Source of the DNA: JANNHP01 sp031404455
Lineage (GTDB): Bacteria > Planctomycetota > JAJSAM01 > JAJVHW01
DNA: 24,309 bases
Assembly (NCBI GenBank): GCA_031404455.1
Contig: JANNHP010000311.1
Coordinates: forward strand, 1 to 24,309
Reading direction: 5' to 3'
A model generated the notes under the pieces. The model did no database searches. It saw nothing but the letters and a program-made list of their open reading frames with translations, and was not told the origin of the DNA. The position numbers and the translations under genes were made by a program. Positions 7,393 through 15,388 of this stretch are shown here, piece after piece; position 1 is the first letter of the stretch; every line of letters begins with the position of its first letter.

Positions 7393-8076
7393 ATGACCAG
7401 CCCGAAAGCAAGCAGCGACCGTGCTCCGACCGCGCGGACGGCCGTCCGCCGTCACCCCGAACGCGCGCACTACGACCGCGCGACCGTCGACGCGATCGTG
7501 CGCGAGGGGCTCATCTGCCACGTCGCGTTCGTGGCGGGCGGCGCGCCGTTCGCCATCCCCACGATCTACGCGCCGCACGACGGCGGGATCGTGCTCCACG
7601 GCGCCGCGGACGGCCGGTTGTTCCGGACGCTCGCGTCGGGCGCCCAGGCGTGCATCTGCGTCACGCTCCTCGACGGCCTCGTGCTCGCGCGCTCGGCGAC
7701 GCACCACTCGATGAACTTCCGGTCGGTGGTGCTGTTCGGCGCGGGCGTCGCCCTGTCCGGACGGCCCGAGAAGCGCGCCGCGCTCGCGGCGCTCGTGGAG
7801 CACGTGGTGCCGGGCCGCACCGGCTTCGTGCGCGCGCCGAGCGATGCGGAGTTCGACCGCACCGGCGTCGTGTGGTTTCCCGTCGACGAGGCGTCGGCGA
7901 AGGTCCGCAGCGGGCCGCCCGTGGACGCCGCGGCCGACCGCGATCTGCGCGAGTGGTCGGGGACTCTGCCGCTCCGCGCCGTCGCAGGTCCGCCGGAGAG
8001 CGATCCCGGGAACCCGTTCGCGCTCGACGTCCCCGCGCACGTCGCGAACTGGTCGCGCGGCGGGACGCATGGCTGA
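7393..8076 (+). CDS. FMN-binding split-barrel protein, pyridoxamine 5'-phosphate oxidase family (NimA-like)
   Basis: 227 residues. The pattern matches flavin-binding split-barrel proteins of the PNPOx/NimA type: an opening helix (ERAHYDRATVDAIVREGLICHVAF), strand AIPTIYAPHDGGIVLHGA, then SATHHSMNFRSVVLFGAG and EHVVPGRT. These proteins bind FMN or F420-like cofactors or heme; some reduce nitroimidazoles, but most have no known substrate. The ATG at 7393 is chosen because the longer frame begins with a TTG inside the operator-like repeats and because of the TANNNT element six bases before it. Divergent from the MocR regulator, the usual arrangement, so control by that regulator is likely. The following GNAT gene has its own ribosome site. 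Confidence 0.82.
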   Translation: MTSPKASSDRAPTARTAVRRHPERAHYDRATVDAIVREGLICHVAFVAGGAPFAIPTIYAPHDGGIVLHGAADGRLFRTLASGAQACICVTLLDGLVLARSATHHSMNFRSVVLFGAGVALSGRPEKRAALAALVEHVVPGRTGFVRAPSDAEFDRTGVVWFPVDEASAKVRSGPPVDAAADRDLREWSGTLPLRAVAGPPESDPGNPFALDVPAHVANWSRGGTHG

Positions 8077-8095
8077 CCGCGAGGAGAACAGCGTC

Positions 8096-8605
8096 ATGGA
8101 GCGATCGTTCCGCGTGCGCAGCGCGGGAGACGACGACGCCGGCACGCTGGCGCGGCACCGGGTCGGGATGCTGATCTCGATCGGGACGCTCTCCACCGAC
8201 GACGCGCGCATCGCGCGGATCGAGTCCGCGGCGCTTCGTCACATCGAAGCGGAGATGGCCCGCGGAGCGTGGCTCGCGTGGATCGCCGAGGAGCGCGGCG
8301 CCGTGCTGGGATCGGGCTCGGCGATCCTGCGCCGGCTCCCGCCGGGGCCCGACTGCCCGGACGGCGGCGAGGAGGCGTACTTCATCAACTTCTACACCGA
8401 GCCCTCCGCCCGGCGCCGCGGCGTCGCGACCGCCGTCATGCGAACTGCGCTCCACTGGTGCCGAGGCCGCGGCGTGGTGCGGGCGTCGCTCCGCGCGTCC
8501 GTGGCCGGCCGTCCCGTCTACGCGGCGCTCGGGTTCGTGCCGAGTCCCGACACGATGGACTGGCGGGCGTCGTGGCCGGCGGGCCCGGACTGGGCGCCGC
8601 GTTGA
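8096..8605 (+). CDS. GNAT-family N-acetyltransferase
   Basis: 169 residues with the GNAT core: an opening strand FRVRSAGDDDAGTLARHRVGM, central strands WLAWIAEERGAVLGSGSAILR and AYFINFYTEPSARRRGVAT, whose RRRGVAT is the acetyl-CoA pyrophosphate loop, then LHWCRGRGVVRASLRAS and VYAALGFVPS. It should move an acetyl group from acetyl-CoA to an amine; the substrate is not evident. The second ATG (8096) is preferred because GAGGAG lies nine bases before it. An ATG at 8069 in the same frame would overlap the previous gene by eight bases. Co-transcription with the flavin split-barrel gene under MocR control is plausible, and GNAT and split-barrel genes are frequent MocR neighbours. Confidence 0.85.
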   Translation: MERSFRVRSAGDDDAGTLARHRVGMLISIGTLSTDDARIARIESAALRHIEAEMARGAWLAWIAEERGAVLGSGSAILRRLPPGPDCPDGGEEAYFINFYTEPSARRRGVATAVMRTALHWCRGRGVVRASLRASVAGRPVYAALGFVPSPDTMDWRASWPAGPDWAPR

Positions 8606-8609
8606 GCCC

Positions 8610-8638
8610 GCCCGCGCGATCCGCTCCTTCTCGCGGGC
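8610..8638 (+). terminator. Possible GC-rich terminator hairpin after the GNAT gene
   Basis: GCCCGCG (8610-8616) pairs with CGCGGGC (8632-8638) around a 15-base loop, a few bases after the GNAT stop. No T-run follows, so an intrinsic terminator is only suggested. Confidence 0.3.
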
Positions 8639-8665
8639 GCAGCGGTGCGCTAGAGAGGGGGCCTG

Positions 8666-9745
8666 ATGGAAGCGTTCGACAACATCCTCGTCCGCATGCC
8701 GAACTGGCTCGGCGACGTCGTCATGGCGACGCCGCTCGTCCGCACGCTCAGGCAGAGTCAGCCGCGCGCGCGCCTCTCGCTGCTCGTGCTGCCGAGCGGC
8801 GCGCAGGTGCTGGAGGGCCTCGGCGGGATCGACGAGATCATCGTCTACCGCAGGAAGGACGAGCACGCCGGACTCGCAGGCATGTGGCGCCTCGCGAAGG
8901 ACCTCAGGCGGCGGAAGTTCGACCTCGCGATCTCGTGCCCGAACTCGTTCAGCCAGGCGCTGCTGCTGCGCATGGCCGGCATCCCGCGGCGCATGGGCTG
9001 GGCCTACGGCGGACGCGGGTTCCTGCTCACCGACAAACTCGTTCCCGAGATGCGCGGACACCGCCGCGTGCCGCGCCCGATGCCGCAGTACTATCTCGAC
9101 TTCGCCCGGCAACTCGGCTGCGAGGTGCTCTCGGCGCACGCGCGGCTCGCGACGACGCCCGCGGGAGACGCCGAAGCGTCGAAGTTCCTCTTCGAGCGCG
9201 GCGTCGTCCACGGGACGCCTCTCGTCGGCTTCAACATCGGCGCGGCGTTCGGGCCGAGCAAGCTGTGGACGGCGCGCGGGTTCGCGGGCGTCGCTGAGGG
9301 ACTCCGGCAGTCGCGCGGCCTGCGCGCGATCGTGCTCTGCGGCCCCGGCGAGGAGGCGCTCGCGCGCGAGGTCGAGGATGCGATCTCGATGACCGTGGGC
9401 GGCGGCGACGTCGTCCGCACGAGCGACCGCGTGCTCACCATCAACGGCCTGAAGTCGCTGGTGCGGCGCCTCGCGCTGCTCGTCACGACCGACACCGGCC
9501 CGCGGCACTTCGCGGTGGCGTTCGACGTCCCTTACGTGTGCGTGATGGGCTCGACCGATCCGCAGATGACCGACCAGCCCGAGGCGCGCGGCGAGATCGT
9601 GCGCCGCGAACCGCTGCTCGACTGCATGCCGTGCCACGAGAAGGTCTGCCCGCTCGTGCACCACAAGTGCCTCGAGGACGTGACGTCCTCGCAGGTGCTC
9701 GCTGCCGCGTCGCGCGTGCTGATGCCGCGACCGCAGGCGAAGTGA
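8666..9745 (+). CDS. waaF: GT9 lipopolysaccharide heptosyltransferase, WaaF-like
   Basis: 359 residues, the usual size of heptosyltransferase II. It begins ILVRMPNWLGDVVMATPLVRTLR, the family's acceptor-side signature, and carries GFNIGAAFGPSKLW in the middle (donor side), TTDTGPRHFAVAFDVPYVCVMG with the conserved Asp-Thr-Gly-Pro and His, and the Cys/His-rich end CMPCHEKVCPLVHHKCL that is characteristic of WaaF. The enzyme adds the second L-glycero-D-manno-heptose from the ADP-sugar to the LPS inner core at the cytoplasmic membrane. GAGAGGGGG just before the ATG is a usable ribosome site, and CTAGAGA at 8650-8656 is a weak -10 candidate. The gene shares one base with the next start (TGATG, 9743-9747). 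Together with the WaaP-like kinase, it indicates a phosphorylated heptose core. Confidence 0.9.
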   Translation: MEAFDNILVRMPNWLGDVVMATPLVRTLRQSQPRARLSLLVLPSGAQVLEGLGGIDEIIVYRRKDEHAGLAGMWRLAKDLRRRKFDLAISCPNSFSQALLLRMAGIPRRMGWAYGGRGFLLTDKLVPEMRGHRRVPRPMPQYYLDFARQLGCEVLSAHARLATTPAGDAEASKFLFERGVVHGTPLVGFNIGAAFGPSKLWTARGFAGVAEGLRQSRGLRAIVLCGPGEEALAREVEDAISMTVGGGDVVRTSDRVLTINGLKSLVRRLALLVTTDTGPRHFAVAFDVPYVCVMGSTDPQMTDQPEARGEIVRREPLLDCMPCHEKVCPLVHHKCLEDVTSSQVLAAASRVLMPRPQAK

Positions 9746-10668
9746 TGCGGGCGCTCGTGCTCACCGACGACGGGCTCCGACTCGACGCCGCCTACCCCGA
9801 CCCGAAGCCGCGGAAGAACGAGGCGATCGTCCGCGTGACGCTCGCGGGGATCTGCGGGACGGACCTCGAGATACTGCGCGGCTACAAGGGCTTCCGCGGC
9901 GTGCCGGGGCACGAGTTCGTCGGCGTGGTGGAGTGGTGCGGGCGGAGGCCGGAACTCGTCGGACGCCGCGTGGTCGGCGAGATCAACGTGGGATGCGGGC
10001 TGTGCAAGAGTTGTCGCCGTGCCGGCAGGAACCACTGCGAGCGCCGCGAGGTGCTGGGGCTCGTGAAGCGCGATGGCGCCTTCGCGGAGCGCCTCTCCTT
10101 GCCGGGGAGGAACCTTCGCCTGCTCGGCAGCAGCCCGCCCGACGAGTCGGCAGTCTTCGTCGAACCGCTGGCCGCGGCGCGACGCATCTTCAGCCAGGTG
10201 AAGGTGACGGAGACGACCCAAGTGGCCGTCATCGGACCCGGTCGGCTCGGAAGACTCGTCGCACTCGTCATGAGAACGCGCACGCCGCTCGTGACGCTCG
10301 TCGGGCGCAACGATCCGTCGCCGCCCGCCGCAGACGTCGTCGTCGACTGCACCGGCTCGCCCGATGGCTTCGCGCGCGCGGTCGAGATCGTCCGGCCTTG
10401 CGGGACGATCGTCGTCAAGTCGACCTGCGCGGGCGACTCGGTGATTCCCGCGGCGCTGCTCACGTCCGTCGTCGTGAACGAGGTCACCGTGGTCGGGTCG
10501 CGTTGCGGTGATCGCGACGACTTCGAGACGGCGCCAGCCTGGCTCGTGGCGGGAACGATCGACGTCTCCCCGTTCGTCGAAGCCACCTACCCGCTCGCCG
10601 ACTTCGAGCGCGCGTTCGAGCACGCCGCGCGGCCGGGGGCGCTGAAGATCCTGCTCGATCTGCGCTGA
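9745..10668 (+). CDS. Zinc-dependent medium-chain alcohol dehydrogenase (short form)
   Basis: 307 residues, about 30-40 shorter than most MDR dehydrogenases. Catalytic-zinc ligands are visible: Cys37 in AGICGTD, His56-Glu57 in PGHEF and Glu140 in VFVEPLAAA. The structural-zinc loop CGLCKSCRRAGRNHC has all four cysteines (84, 87, 90, 98). The NAD(P) site is VAVIGPGRLG (about 160-169). The nucleotide-binding domain is trimmed after the first strand: the usual second Rossmann strand with its acidic ribose ligand is reduced to PLVTLVGRND. It should oxidise or reduce an alcohol, polyol or sugar alcohol. The gene follows waaF with a one-base overlap, which hints at a sugar-related substrate, but the next gene is an exporter and the group may be an operon of convenience. 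Confidence 0.85.
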   Translation: MRALVLTDDGLRLDAAYPDPKPRKNEAIVRVTLAGICGTDLEILRGYKGFRGVPGHEFVGVVEWCGRRPELVGRRVVGEINVGCGLCKSCRRAGRNHCERREVLGLVKRDGAFAERLSLPGRNLRLLGSSPPDESAVFVEPLAAARRIFSQVKVTETTQVAVIGPGRLGRLVALVMRTRTPLVTLVGRNDPSPPAADVVVDCTGSPDGFARAVEIVRPCGTIVVKSTCAGDSVIPAALLTSVVVNEVTVVGSRCGDRDDFETAPAWLVAGTIDVSPFVEATYPLADFERAFEHAARPGALKILLDLR

Positions 10669-10671
10669 CCC

Positions 10672-11598
10672 ATGCGACGCGGCACGACCTGGATCCTGAT
10701 GACGCTGCACGTCGTGTTCGCGGCGGTGAACTACGTGCTCGCGAAGGGCGCGACGGCGAACTTCCCGTCGATCGGCGCGCTGACGCTCGCGCGCGCCGTC
10801 GCGTCGGCGGTGCTGCTGCTCGCGTTGACGGGATGGGTGATCCCGCGTCCGCGGTTCACGCCGGGCGAGTGGCTGCGCGTCGCGGCGCTCGGCTTCCTGC
10901 TCGTCCCTCTCAACCAGTACCTCTTCCTCCTCGGCCTGCGCGACACCGCACCCGGCCACGCGGCGCTGCTCTATGCGATGACGCCGCTCGGCGTCCTCTT
11001 GCTCCAGTCGGCGCTCGCGCGACGCATGCCGGCCGGAGTGAAGGCTCTCGGCGTCGTCATCGCGTTCGCAGGTGTGCTCGTGGTGATGCGGCCGTGGGAC
11101 CACAGCGATCCGCGGTTCCGCGAGATCCGTACGGGCGACATGTGGATCGCGATCGGCGCGGTCGTCTGGGTCGTCGCGACGGTGTTCACGGTCCCGCTCG
11201 TCCGCGCGCACGACTCGCGCACGGTCACCGCGTGGAGCCTCATCCTCGGCGCGGCCCTCCTCGCGCCCTTCACCACGGCGGATCTCGTCGCCACCGACTT
11301 CGCGGCACTGCCTGCGGAGGCGTGGGTCGGACTCGCGTCGCTCGTCATCCTCGCGAGTTGCGTGATGATGCTGATGTGGAACGTGCTGCTGCGGCATCTC
11401 CACCCGGTCGAGGTCTCCGTCTGCACGAACGCGCAACCCGTCGCGACGGCGGCGCTCACGGCGTCGCTGCACGCGTTCGGGCGTCCCGTCCCGGACGCCG
11501 ACATCGGACTCACGTTCTGGGCGGGCACCGCGCTCGTCATCGCGGGCGTCGTCACGGCGCAGCGGCCCGAGCCGCCCGCTCCCGAGCCGCCTGCGTGA
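10672..11598 (+). CDS. EamA-family (DMT superfamily) membrane transporter
   Basis: 308 residues made of about ten hydrophobic helices in two EamA repeats. The first repeat runs from WILMTLHVVFAAVNYVLAKG through LLYAMTPLGVLLLQSALARR to VVIAFAGVLVVM; the second from MWIAIGAVVWVVATVF to FWAGTALVIAGVVTA. The two-repeat layout with the A-x-x-P/TPL helix ends is the drug/metabolite exporter pattern. It lies in the inner membrane and probably exports a metabolite or amino acid. The ATG comes three bases after the dehydrogenase stop, so it is very likely in the waaF operon. Substrate unknown. Confidence 0.85.
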   Translation: MRRGTTWILMTLHVVFAAVNYVLAKGATANFPSIGALTLARAVASAVLLLALTGWVIPRPRFTPGEWLRVAALGFLLVPLNQYLFLLGLRDTAPGHAALLYAMTPLGVLLLQSALARRMPAGVKALGVVIAFAGVLVVMRPWDHSDPRFREIRTGDMWIAIGAVVWVVATVFTVPLVRAHDSRTVTAWSLILGAALLAPFTTADLVATDFAALPAEAWVGLASLVILASCVMMLMWNVLLRHLHPVEVSVCTNAQPVATAALTASLHAFGRPVPDADIGLTFWAGTALVIAGVVTAQRPEPPAPEPPA

Positions 11599-11625
11599 GT
11601 CCGTCCCGATCGCGGGCCGCCCCCG

Positions 11626-11631
11626 TAGCAT
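11626..11631 (+). promoter_or_regulatory. Probable -10 element (TAGCAT), leadered gene
   Basis: TAGCAT, identical to the hexamer before 13925, lies about 77 bases ahead of the ATG at 11709. The predicted leader of about 70 bases contains a hairpin and a strong GGAGG. Confidence 0.4.
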
Positions 11632-11670
11632 CTTGCCGGAAGCGCGACGGACAGCTTCCACGGCGCGGCG

Positions 11671-11685
11671 GCCCGGAGACCGGGC
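11671..11685 (+). other. Hairpin in the 5' leader, just before the ribosome site
   Basis: GCCCGG (11671-11676) and CCGGGC (11680-11685) form a six-pair stem with an AGA loop. GGAGG follows at 11699-11703, five bases before the ATG. It could protect the 5' end of an abundant message or terminate upstream readthrough; there is no T-run. Confidence 0.3.
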
Positions 11686-11708
11686 GGCCCATCTCACTGG
11701 AGGACACG

Positions 11709-12197
11709 ATGAAGCGGGGAATGTTGCTGTGCGGCGCCTTGGTGATCGCTGGGGCCTCGTTCGCGCTCGGCGCGGAGACGAGGAAGTCGCTCGTGTCGGC
11801 GTACGACTCGCTGGCCGACACGATCCTCGGCGCGAAGAAGACCGAACACCACCTGGTGAAGTCGATCCTCGAGATCCACTACAACGCGGCGAACCGCCTC
11901 TTCGAGGACAAGAAGTTCGACGAGTGCGCGGCCGAGATGGCGCTCTTCGCGAACGAGGGCGACAACGCCGTCGGCGGCATCCGGAAGCGCCTCATCGAGG
12001 GCGGCCACCACCACAACGCCGAGGGCGAGGCGAAGGGCGTCTACGACGAGGGCTTCGTGATCGTGACGAAGGCCGCGAAGAAGAAGGCGCTCGCCGCGTC
12101 GGCAGCACTCCAGGCCGCGAAGGACGAGGGCGGCGGACGCAAGGCCGCGTGGGCGGACTTCGAGGCCGCTGCGGCTCCTCTCCTCGCCGGCAAGTGA
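11709..12197 (+). CDS. Small exported helical protein of unknown function
   Basis: 162 residues. Residues 1-22 are a signal peptide (MKRGMLLCGALVIAGASFALGA, cleavage after ALGA). The mature part is predicted helical, rich in Lys, Glu and Ala, with a histidine cluster GGHHHN at about 98-102 and a second pair in TEHHLVKSILEIHYNAA. There is no CxxCH, so it is not a cytochrome c despite its cytochrome-c-prime-like size and helices. The strong GGAGG site and separate promoter suggest it is well expressed. The stop overlaps the start of the FG-GAP/ASPIC gene (GTGA, 12194-12197), so the two products may work together outside the cytoplasm. I do not recognise the family; a metal-binding role for the histidines is speculation. 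Confidence 0.78.
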   Translation: MKRGMLLCGALVIAGASFALGAETRKSLVSAYDSLADTILGAKKTEHHLVKSILEIHYNAANRLFEDKKFDECAAEMALFANEGDNAVGGIRKRLIEGGHHHNAEGEAKGVYDEGFVIVTKAAKKKALAASAALQAAKDEGGGRKAAWADFEAAAAPLLAGK

Positions 12198-13876
12198 ACG
12201 TTCGTTTCTGCACCGTCGCGGCGCTCGCGTTCTGCGCGGGCGCCTGCGACGCGAACGTCCCGGCGCCGCCCCCGGTCCGGCCCGGGGCGGCGCCCGCGCC
12301 GGCGAAGGCGCCCGGGCCGCGGTTCGTCTTCACCGACGTCACCGCGGCCTCGGGCGTCACCACGGTCGCGTGGTGCGGACGCCCCGAGAAGCCGCACCTC
12401 CTCGAGTCCGGCGGCAACGGACTCGCCCTCTTCGACTACGACACCGACGGCGACCTCGACCTCTACGTGGTCAGCGGGTGGCGCCTCGCCGGCGAGGAGA
12501 TCGCCGAGCGCGCGAAGAACGCGCTCTGGCGCAACCGCGGCGACGGCACGTTCGAGGACGTCACCGCCGAGGCCGGAGTCGGCGGCGAGGCGTGGGGCAC
12601 GGGCATGGCGGTCGGCGACTACGACGGCGACGGTCGCCCCGACCTCTTCGTCACCAACTTCGGCAAGGACGCGCTCTGGCACAACGACGGCGGCGGCCGG
12701 TTCTCGAAGGTCGAGGACGGCCCGGGCATCGACGGATGGTCCGCGGGCGCCTGCTTCTTCGACGCCGACGGCGACGGCGACGACGACCTGTTCATCGCGG
12801 CGTACGTGGACTGCACTCTCGACGACGTGCTCCACGCGAAGCCGACGCTCGACTGGAAGGGCGCGAAGGTCATGCCCGGCCCGTTCGGCCTCAAGGGCAA
12901 GAAGGACGAGTTCTTCCGCAACGACGGCGGGAAGTTCACGAAGGCGACCGAGGAGGCGGGGCTCACCGACGTCGGCGAGTACTACGGCTTCGGCGTCGCG
13001 GCGTTCGACCTCGACGAGAACGGCTCGCTCGACCTCTACGTCGCGAACGACTCGAACCCGAGCTACGTCTACAAGAACGACGGTCGCGGGAAGTTCACTG
13101 AGACCGGCCTCTGGTGCGGCGCGGGCCTGCAGGGCGGCGGCGCGGCGCAGGCAGGGATGGGCGTCGCCGTCGCCGACTACGACTCCGACGGGCGCCCCGA
13201 CATCCTGCTCACGACGTTCGCGGACGACTCGGCGACGCTCTTCCGGAACCTCGGCCGCGGCCTCTTCCGCGACGTAGCGATCGAGACGGGCGTGCGCGAG
13301 CCCTCATTCGCGCCGCTGAAGTGGGGCGTCGTCTTCTCCGACTTCGACCTCGACGGCGACGAGGACCTGTTCATCGCCAACGGCCACATCTACCCGCAGG
13401 CCGACACGGCGCCGGAGAGCAGGACGAAGTTCGCGCAGAGGAACCTCCTGCTCGAGAACGCGGACGGACGGTTCAGCGACGCCACCTCGGGAGCCGGGCC
13501 CGGTCTCGCGGTCGCGAAGTCGAGCCGGGGCCTGGCGATGGGGGATCTCGACGGCGACGGCGACGTCGACCTCGTCGTGTCCAACATCGACTCGACGCCG
13601 ACGGTGCTCCGCAACGACTCGCCGCGCGGCGGCCGGCACTGGCTCACCGTCGACGCCCCGGGCGCGCTGCGCGTCGCGGTCGAGGCGGGCGGACGGAAGA
13701 TCACGCGGTTCTTCGTCGCGGGCGGGTCGTTCTGCTCCGCGAGCGAACCGCGGTTCCACTTCGGGCTCGGCGCCGCGGCGAAGGCCGATCGCGTCGTCGT
13801 GACGTGGCAGCGCGGCGGCGAGACGGTGCTGACGGACGTCGCCGCCGACCGGATCGTGCGCGCCGAGAAGCGGTAA
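12194..13876 (+). CDS. FG-GAP/VCBS repeat protein with ASPIC/UnbV C-terminal domain, probable lipoprotein
   Basis: 560 residues. The start GTG overlaps the previous stop. The N-terminus is hydrophobic and ends in CAGACDA, a weak lipobox with Cys18, followed by a Pro/Ala-rich linker to about 42. Seven FG-GAP/integrin-like blades each carry a DxDxDG calcium loop: DYDTDGDLD (81-89), DYDGDGRPD (142-150), DADGDGDDD (190-198), DLDENGSLD (272-280), DYDSDGRPD (329-337), DFDLDGDED (383-391) and DLDGDGDVD (451-459). They should form a beta-propeller. Residues about 470-560 are a CRTAC1/UnbV-type ASPIC domain (HWLTVDAPG, FFVAGGSFCSASEPRFHFGLG, VVVTWQRGGE). Such proteins are abundant in planctomycetes and relatives and act at the cell surface, possibly in adhesion or glycan binding; the true role is unknown. 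Confidence 0.88.
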   Translation: MNVRFCTVAALAFCAGACDANVPAPPPVRPGAAPAPAKAPGPRFVFTDVTAASGVTTVAWCGRPEKPHLLESGGNGLALFDYDTDGDLDLYVVSGWRLAGEEIAERAKNALWRNRGDGTFEDVTAEAGVGGEAWGTGMAVGDYDGDGRPDLFVTNFGKDALWHNDGGGRFSKVEDGPGIDGWSAGACFFDADGDGDDDLFIAAYVDCTLDDVLHAKPTLDWKGAKVMPGPFGLKGKKDEFFRNDGGKFTKATEEAGLTDVGEYYGFGVAAFDLDENGSLDLYVANDSNPSYVYKNDGRGKFTETGLWCGAGLQGGGAAQAGMGVAVADYDSDGRPDILLTTFADDSATLFRNLGRGLFRDVAIETGVREPSFAPLKWGVVFSDFDLDGDEDLFIANGHIYPQADTAPESRTKFAQRNLLLENADGRFSDATSGAGPGLAVAKSSRGLAMGDLDGDGDVDLVVSNIDSTPTVLRNDSPRGGRHWLTVDAPGALRVAVEAGGRKITRFFVAGGSFCSASEPRFHFGLGAAAKADRVVVTWQRGGETVLTDVAADRIVRAEKR

Positions 13877-13912
13877 AAAAGTAGCCGACCCGTTCTGACC
13901 GCTATCGGCAGC

Positions 13913-13918
13913 TAGCAT
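13913..13918 (+). promoter_or_regulatory. TANNNT -10 element (TAGCAT), leaderless spacing
   Basis: TAGCAT is followed by six bases and then the GTG start at 13925. No ribosome site lies between them, as expected for a leaderless message. It sits in the 48-base gap after the ASPIC gene. Confidence 0.5.
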
Positions 13919-13924
13919 TCGGCC

Positions 13925-15307
13925 GTGCGCCGCGCATCGACGAACGTCCTGCTCGCAGCGCTCGCGGCTGCGGTGGTCGCAGCGCTCCTCCTCGCGCGGT
14001 CGTGCGCGACCGGTCCCGAGCGATCGCCGGACGGGCTTCCGGACGAGGCGCCGGCGTCGATTCCGGACGAAGCGCGACGTCCAGCACGGGCTGCGCGTCC
14101 CCGCAGCGCTGTCCCCGCGGATGTCCCTGCGAACGGACCGGTCCCCGGCACCGCGACCGCGCCGCCGTCCAAGTCCGAAGTCCCGGCCGACGACGCGAAG
14201 CCGAAGCTCCGCATCCGGGGCCGCGTGCTCGACGAGTTCGGCGCCGGCGTCGGCGGTGCGGAGATCGAGGTCCGCGCGTGGTCCGGGAACGAGGCGGACC
14301 CGCAGTGGTTCGAGGTCGAGGACGTCGCCGGTGCCGACGGTGCATTCGACCTGACGATCGACCGCGAACGCGCGACTCGAGGCTTCGGGATCGGCACGAC
14401 AGCGAAGGGGCACGTGGAAGGCCGGCGGGTGGTGAAGCTCGATGCGTACGACGAGACCCGCGGCATCGACGTCGTCGTGGAACCGGCTCGCGCGATCTCC
14501 GGGCGTGTGCTCGACGGCGACGCGAAGCCGATCCCGGGCACGACCGTGCAACTCTGGTACGGCTCGGAGACGACGTGGCCGACCACGGTCGACGCGGACG
14601 GCCGCTTCCGCACTCCGCCGCACGGGCCGCGGCGCGCCTTCGAGCTCTGGGTCGAGGCGCCGGGGTACCCGGCCCGCAGCGTTCCCCTCGCCGCGACGAC
14701 GAGCGACGTGACGGACGTCGGGGACATCGTCTTCCGCCGCGGCGGTCGCATCGCGGGAGTCGTGGTCGATGCGCGCGGGAAGCCCGTCCAGGATCTCTGG
14801 CTCGAAGTCGCCCAGGTCCGCGATGAGAAGAACCCCGCGCCGCGGTGCCGCACGGACACCAACGGGCGCTTCGAGTTCACGGACCTCGCAGGCGACACGA
14901 TCACGATCCACGTGAGCGTTCCCGATGGCGAGGGCGGTCCGGCGGGAGCGAGACGGACGTACCGCGGCGGCGCGAGCGAGATCCGCGCCGGGAGAGCCGA
15001 CGTGCACCTCGTCGTGACGACGGAGTGCCGCGTGAAACTCGTCTTCATCGACGCCGACACCCGCAAGCCGGTGGACGTGCGCAAGGCGGAGTACGGCCTC
15101 CGCTACGAGGGCGGTCCGGAGCCCGAGCGGCTCGGACAGGGCGCGTCCTCGTCGCCGCTGCTCTCGACGTTTCTCTCCGCGGAGTCGGGGCGCCGCTACG
15201 ACCTCACCGTCCGGTCGGCCGGTTTCGAGGACGCGCACGTGAACGGCATCGACGTCGGAGACGCCGCCGAGGTCGCGATCGACGTGCCGATGCGCCGCGT
15301 GCGCTGA
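13925..15307 (+). CDS. Membrane-anchored protein with repeated carboxypeptidase-regulatory-like (beta-sandwich) domains
   Basis: 460 residues. Residues about 8-27 form a membrane anchor or uncleaved signal (NVLLAALAAAVVAALLLARS), followed by a Pro/Ala-rich spacer to about 92. Then come transthyretin-like beta-sandwich repeats of the CarboxypepD_reg type, each starting with a G-R/G-V strand: IRGRVLDEFGAGVGGAEIEV (about 97), ISGRVLDGDAKPIPGTTVQL (about 192), IAGVVVDARGKPVQDLWLEV (about 277), and a degenerate fourth unit from about 365. Interspersed DADGRF and DTNGRFEF turns match the family. These modules act as structural or carbohydrate-binding elements outside the cytoplasm. The GTG start is fixed by the six-base spacing to the upstream TAGCAT. 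Function unknown. Confidence 0.82.
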   Translation: MRRASTNVLLAALAAAVVAALLLARSCATGPERSPDGLPDEAPASIPDEARRPARAARPRSAVPADVPANGPVPGTATAPPSKSEVPADDAKPKLRIRGRVLDEFGAGVGGAEIEVRAWSGNEADPQWFEVEDVAGADGAFDLTIDRERATRGFGIGTTAKGHVEGRRVVKLDAYDETRGIDVVVEPARAISGRVLDGDAKPIPGTTVQLWYGSETTWPTTVDADGRFRTPPHGPRRAFELWVEAPGYPARSVPLAATTSDVTDVGDIVFRRGGRIAGVVVDARGKPVQDLWLEVAQVRDEKNPAPRCRTDTNGRFEFTDLAGDTITIHVSVPDGEGGPAGARRTYRGGASEIRAGRADVHLVVTTECRVKLVFIDADTRKPVDVRKAEYGLRYEGGPEPERLGQGASSSPLLSTFLSAESGRRYDLTVRSAGFEDAHVNGIDVGDAAEVAIDVPMRRVR

Positions 15308-15376
15308 CTCGCGGATACCCGGCAGCGCTGAGGCCGCGCGCGGACGCGGGTCACACCGCGCCGGGCGCCGATGGCG

Positions 15377-15382
15377 TAGAGT
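15377..15382 (+). promoter_or_regulatory. TANNNT -10 element (TAGAGT), leaderless spacing
   Basis: TAGAGT is followed by six bases and the GTG start at 15389, in an 81-base gap that otherwise shows nothing recognisable. Confidence 0.45.
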
Positions 15383-15388
15383 CCGCGC

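Noticed and set aside
7661..9664. 667-residue open frame on the minus strand
   Set aside because: Covers the complement of the split-barrel, GNAT and waaF genes; no motif and low-complexity basic composition.
9532..11697. 721-residue open frame on the minus strand
   Set aside because: Antisense to the dehydrogenase and EamA genes, which have clear motifs; the frame is Arg/Asp-rich without recognisable structure.
12430..13570. Repeated GACGGCGAC-type DNA pattern suggesting a tandem DNA repeat
   Set aside because: It encodes the Asp/Gly calcium loops of separate FG-GAP blades; spacing is irregular, so it is a protein repeat and not a DNA satellite.
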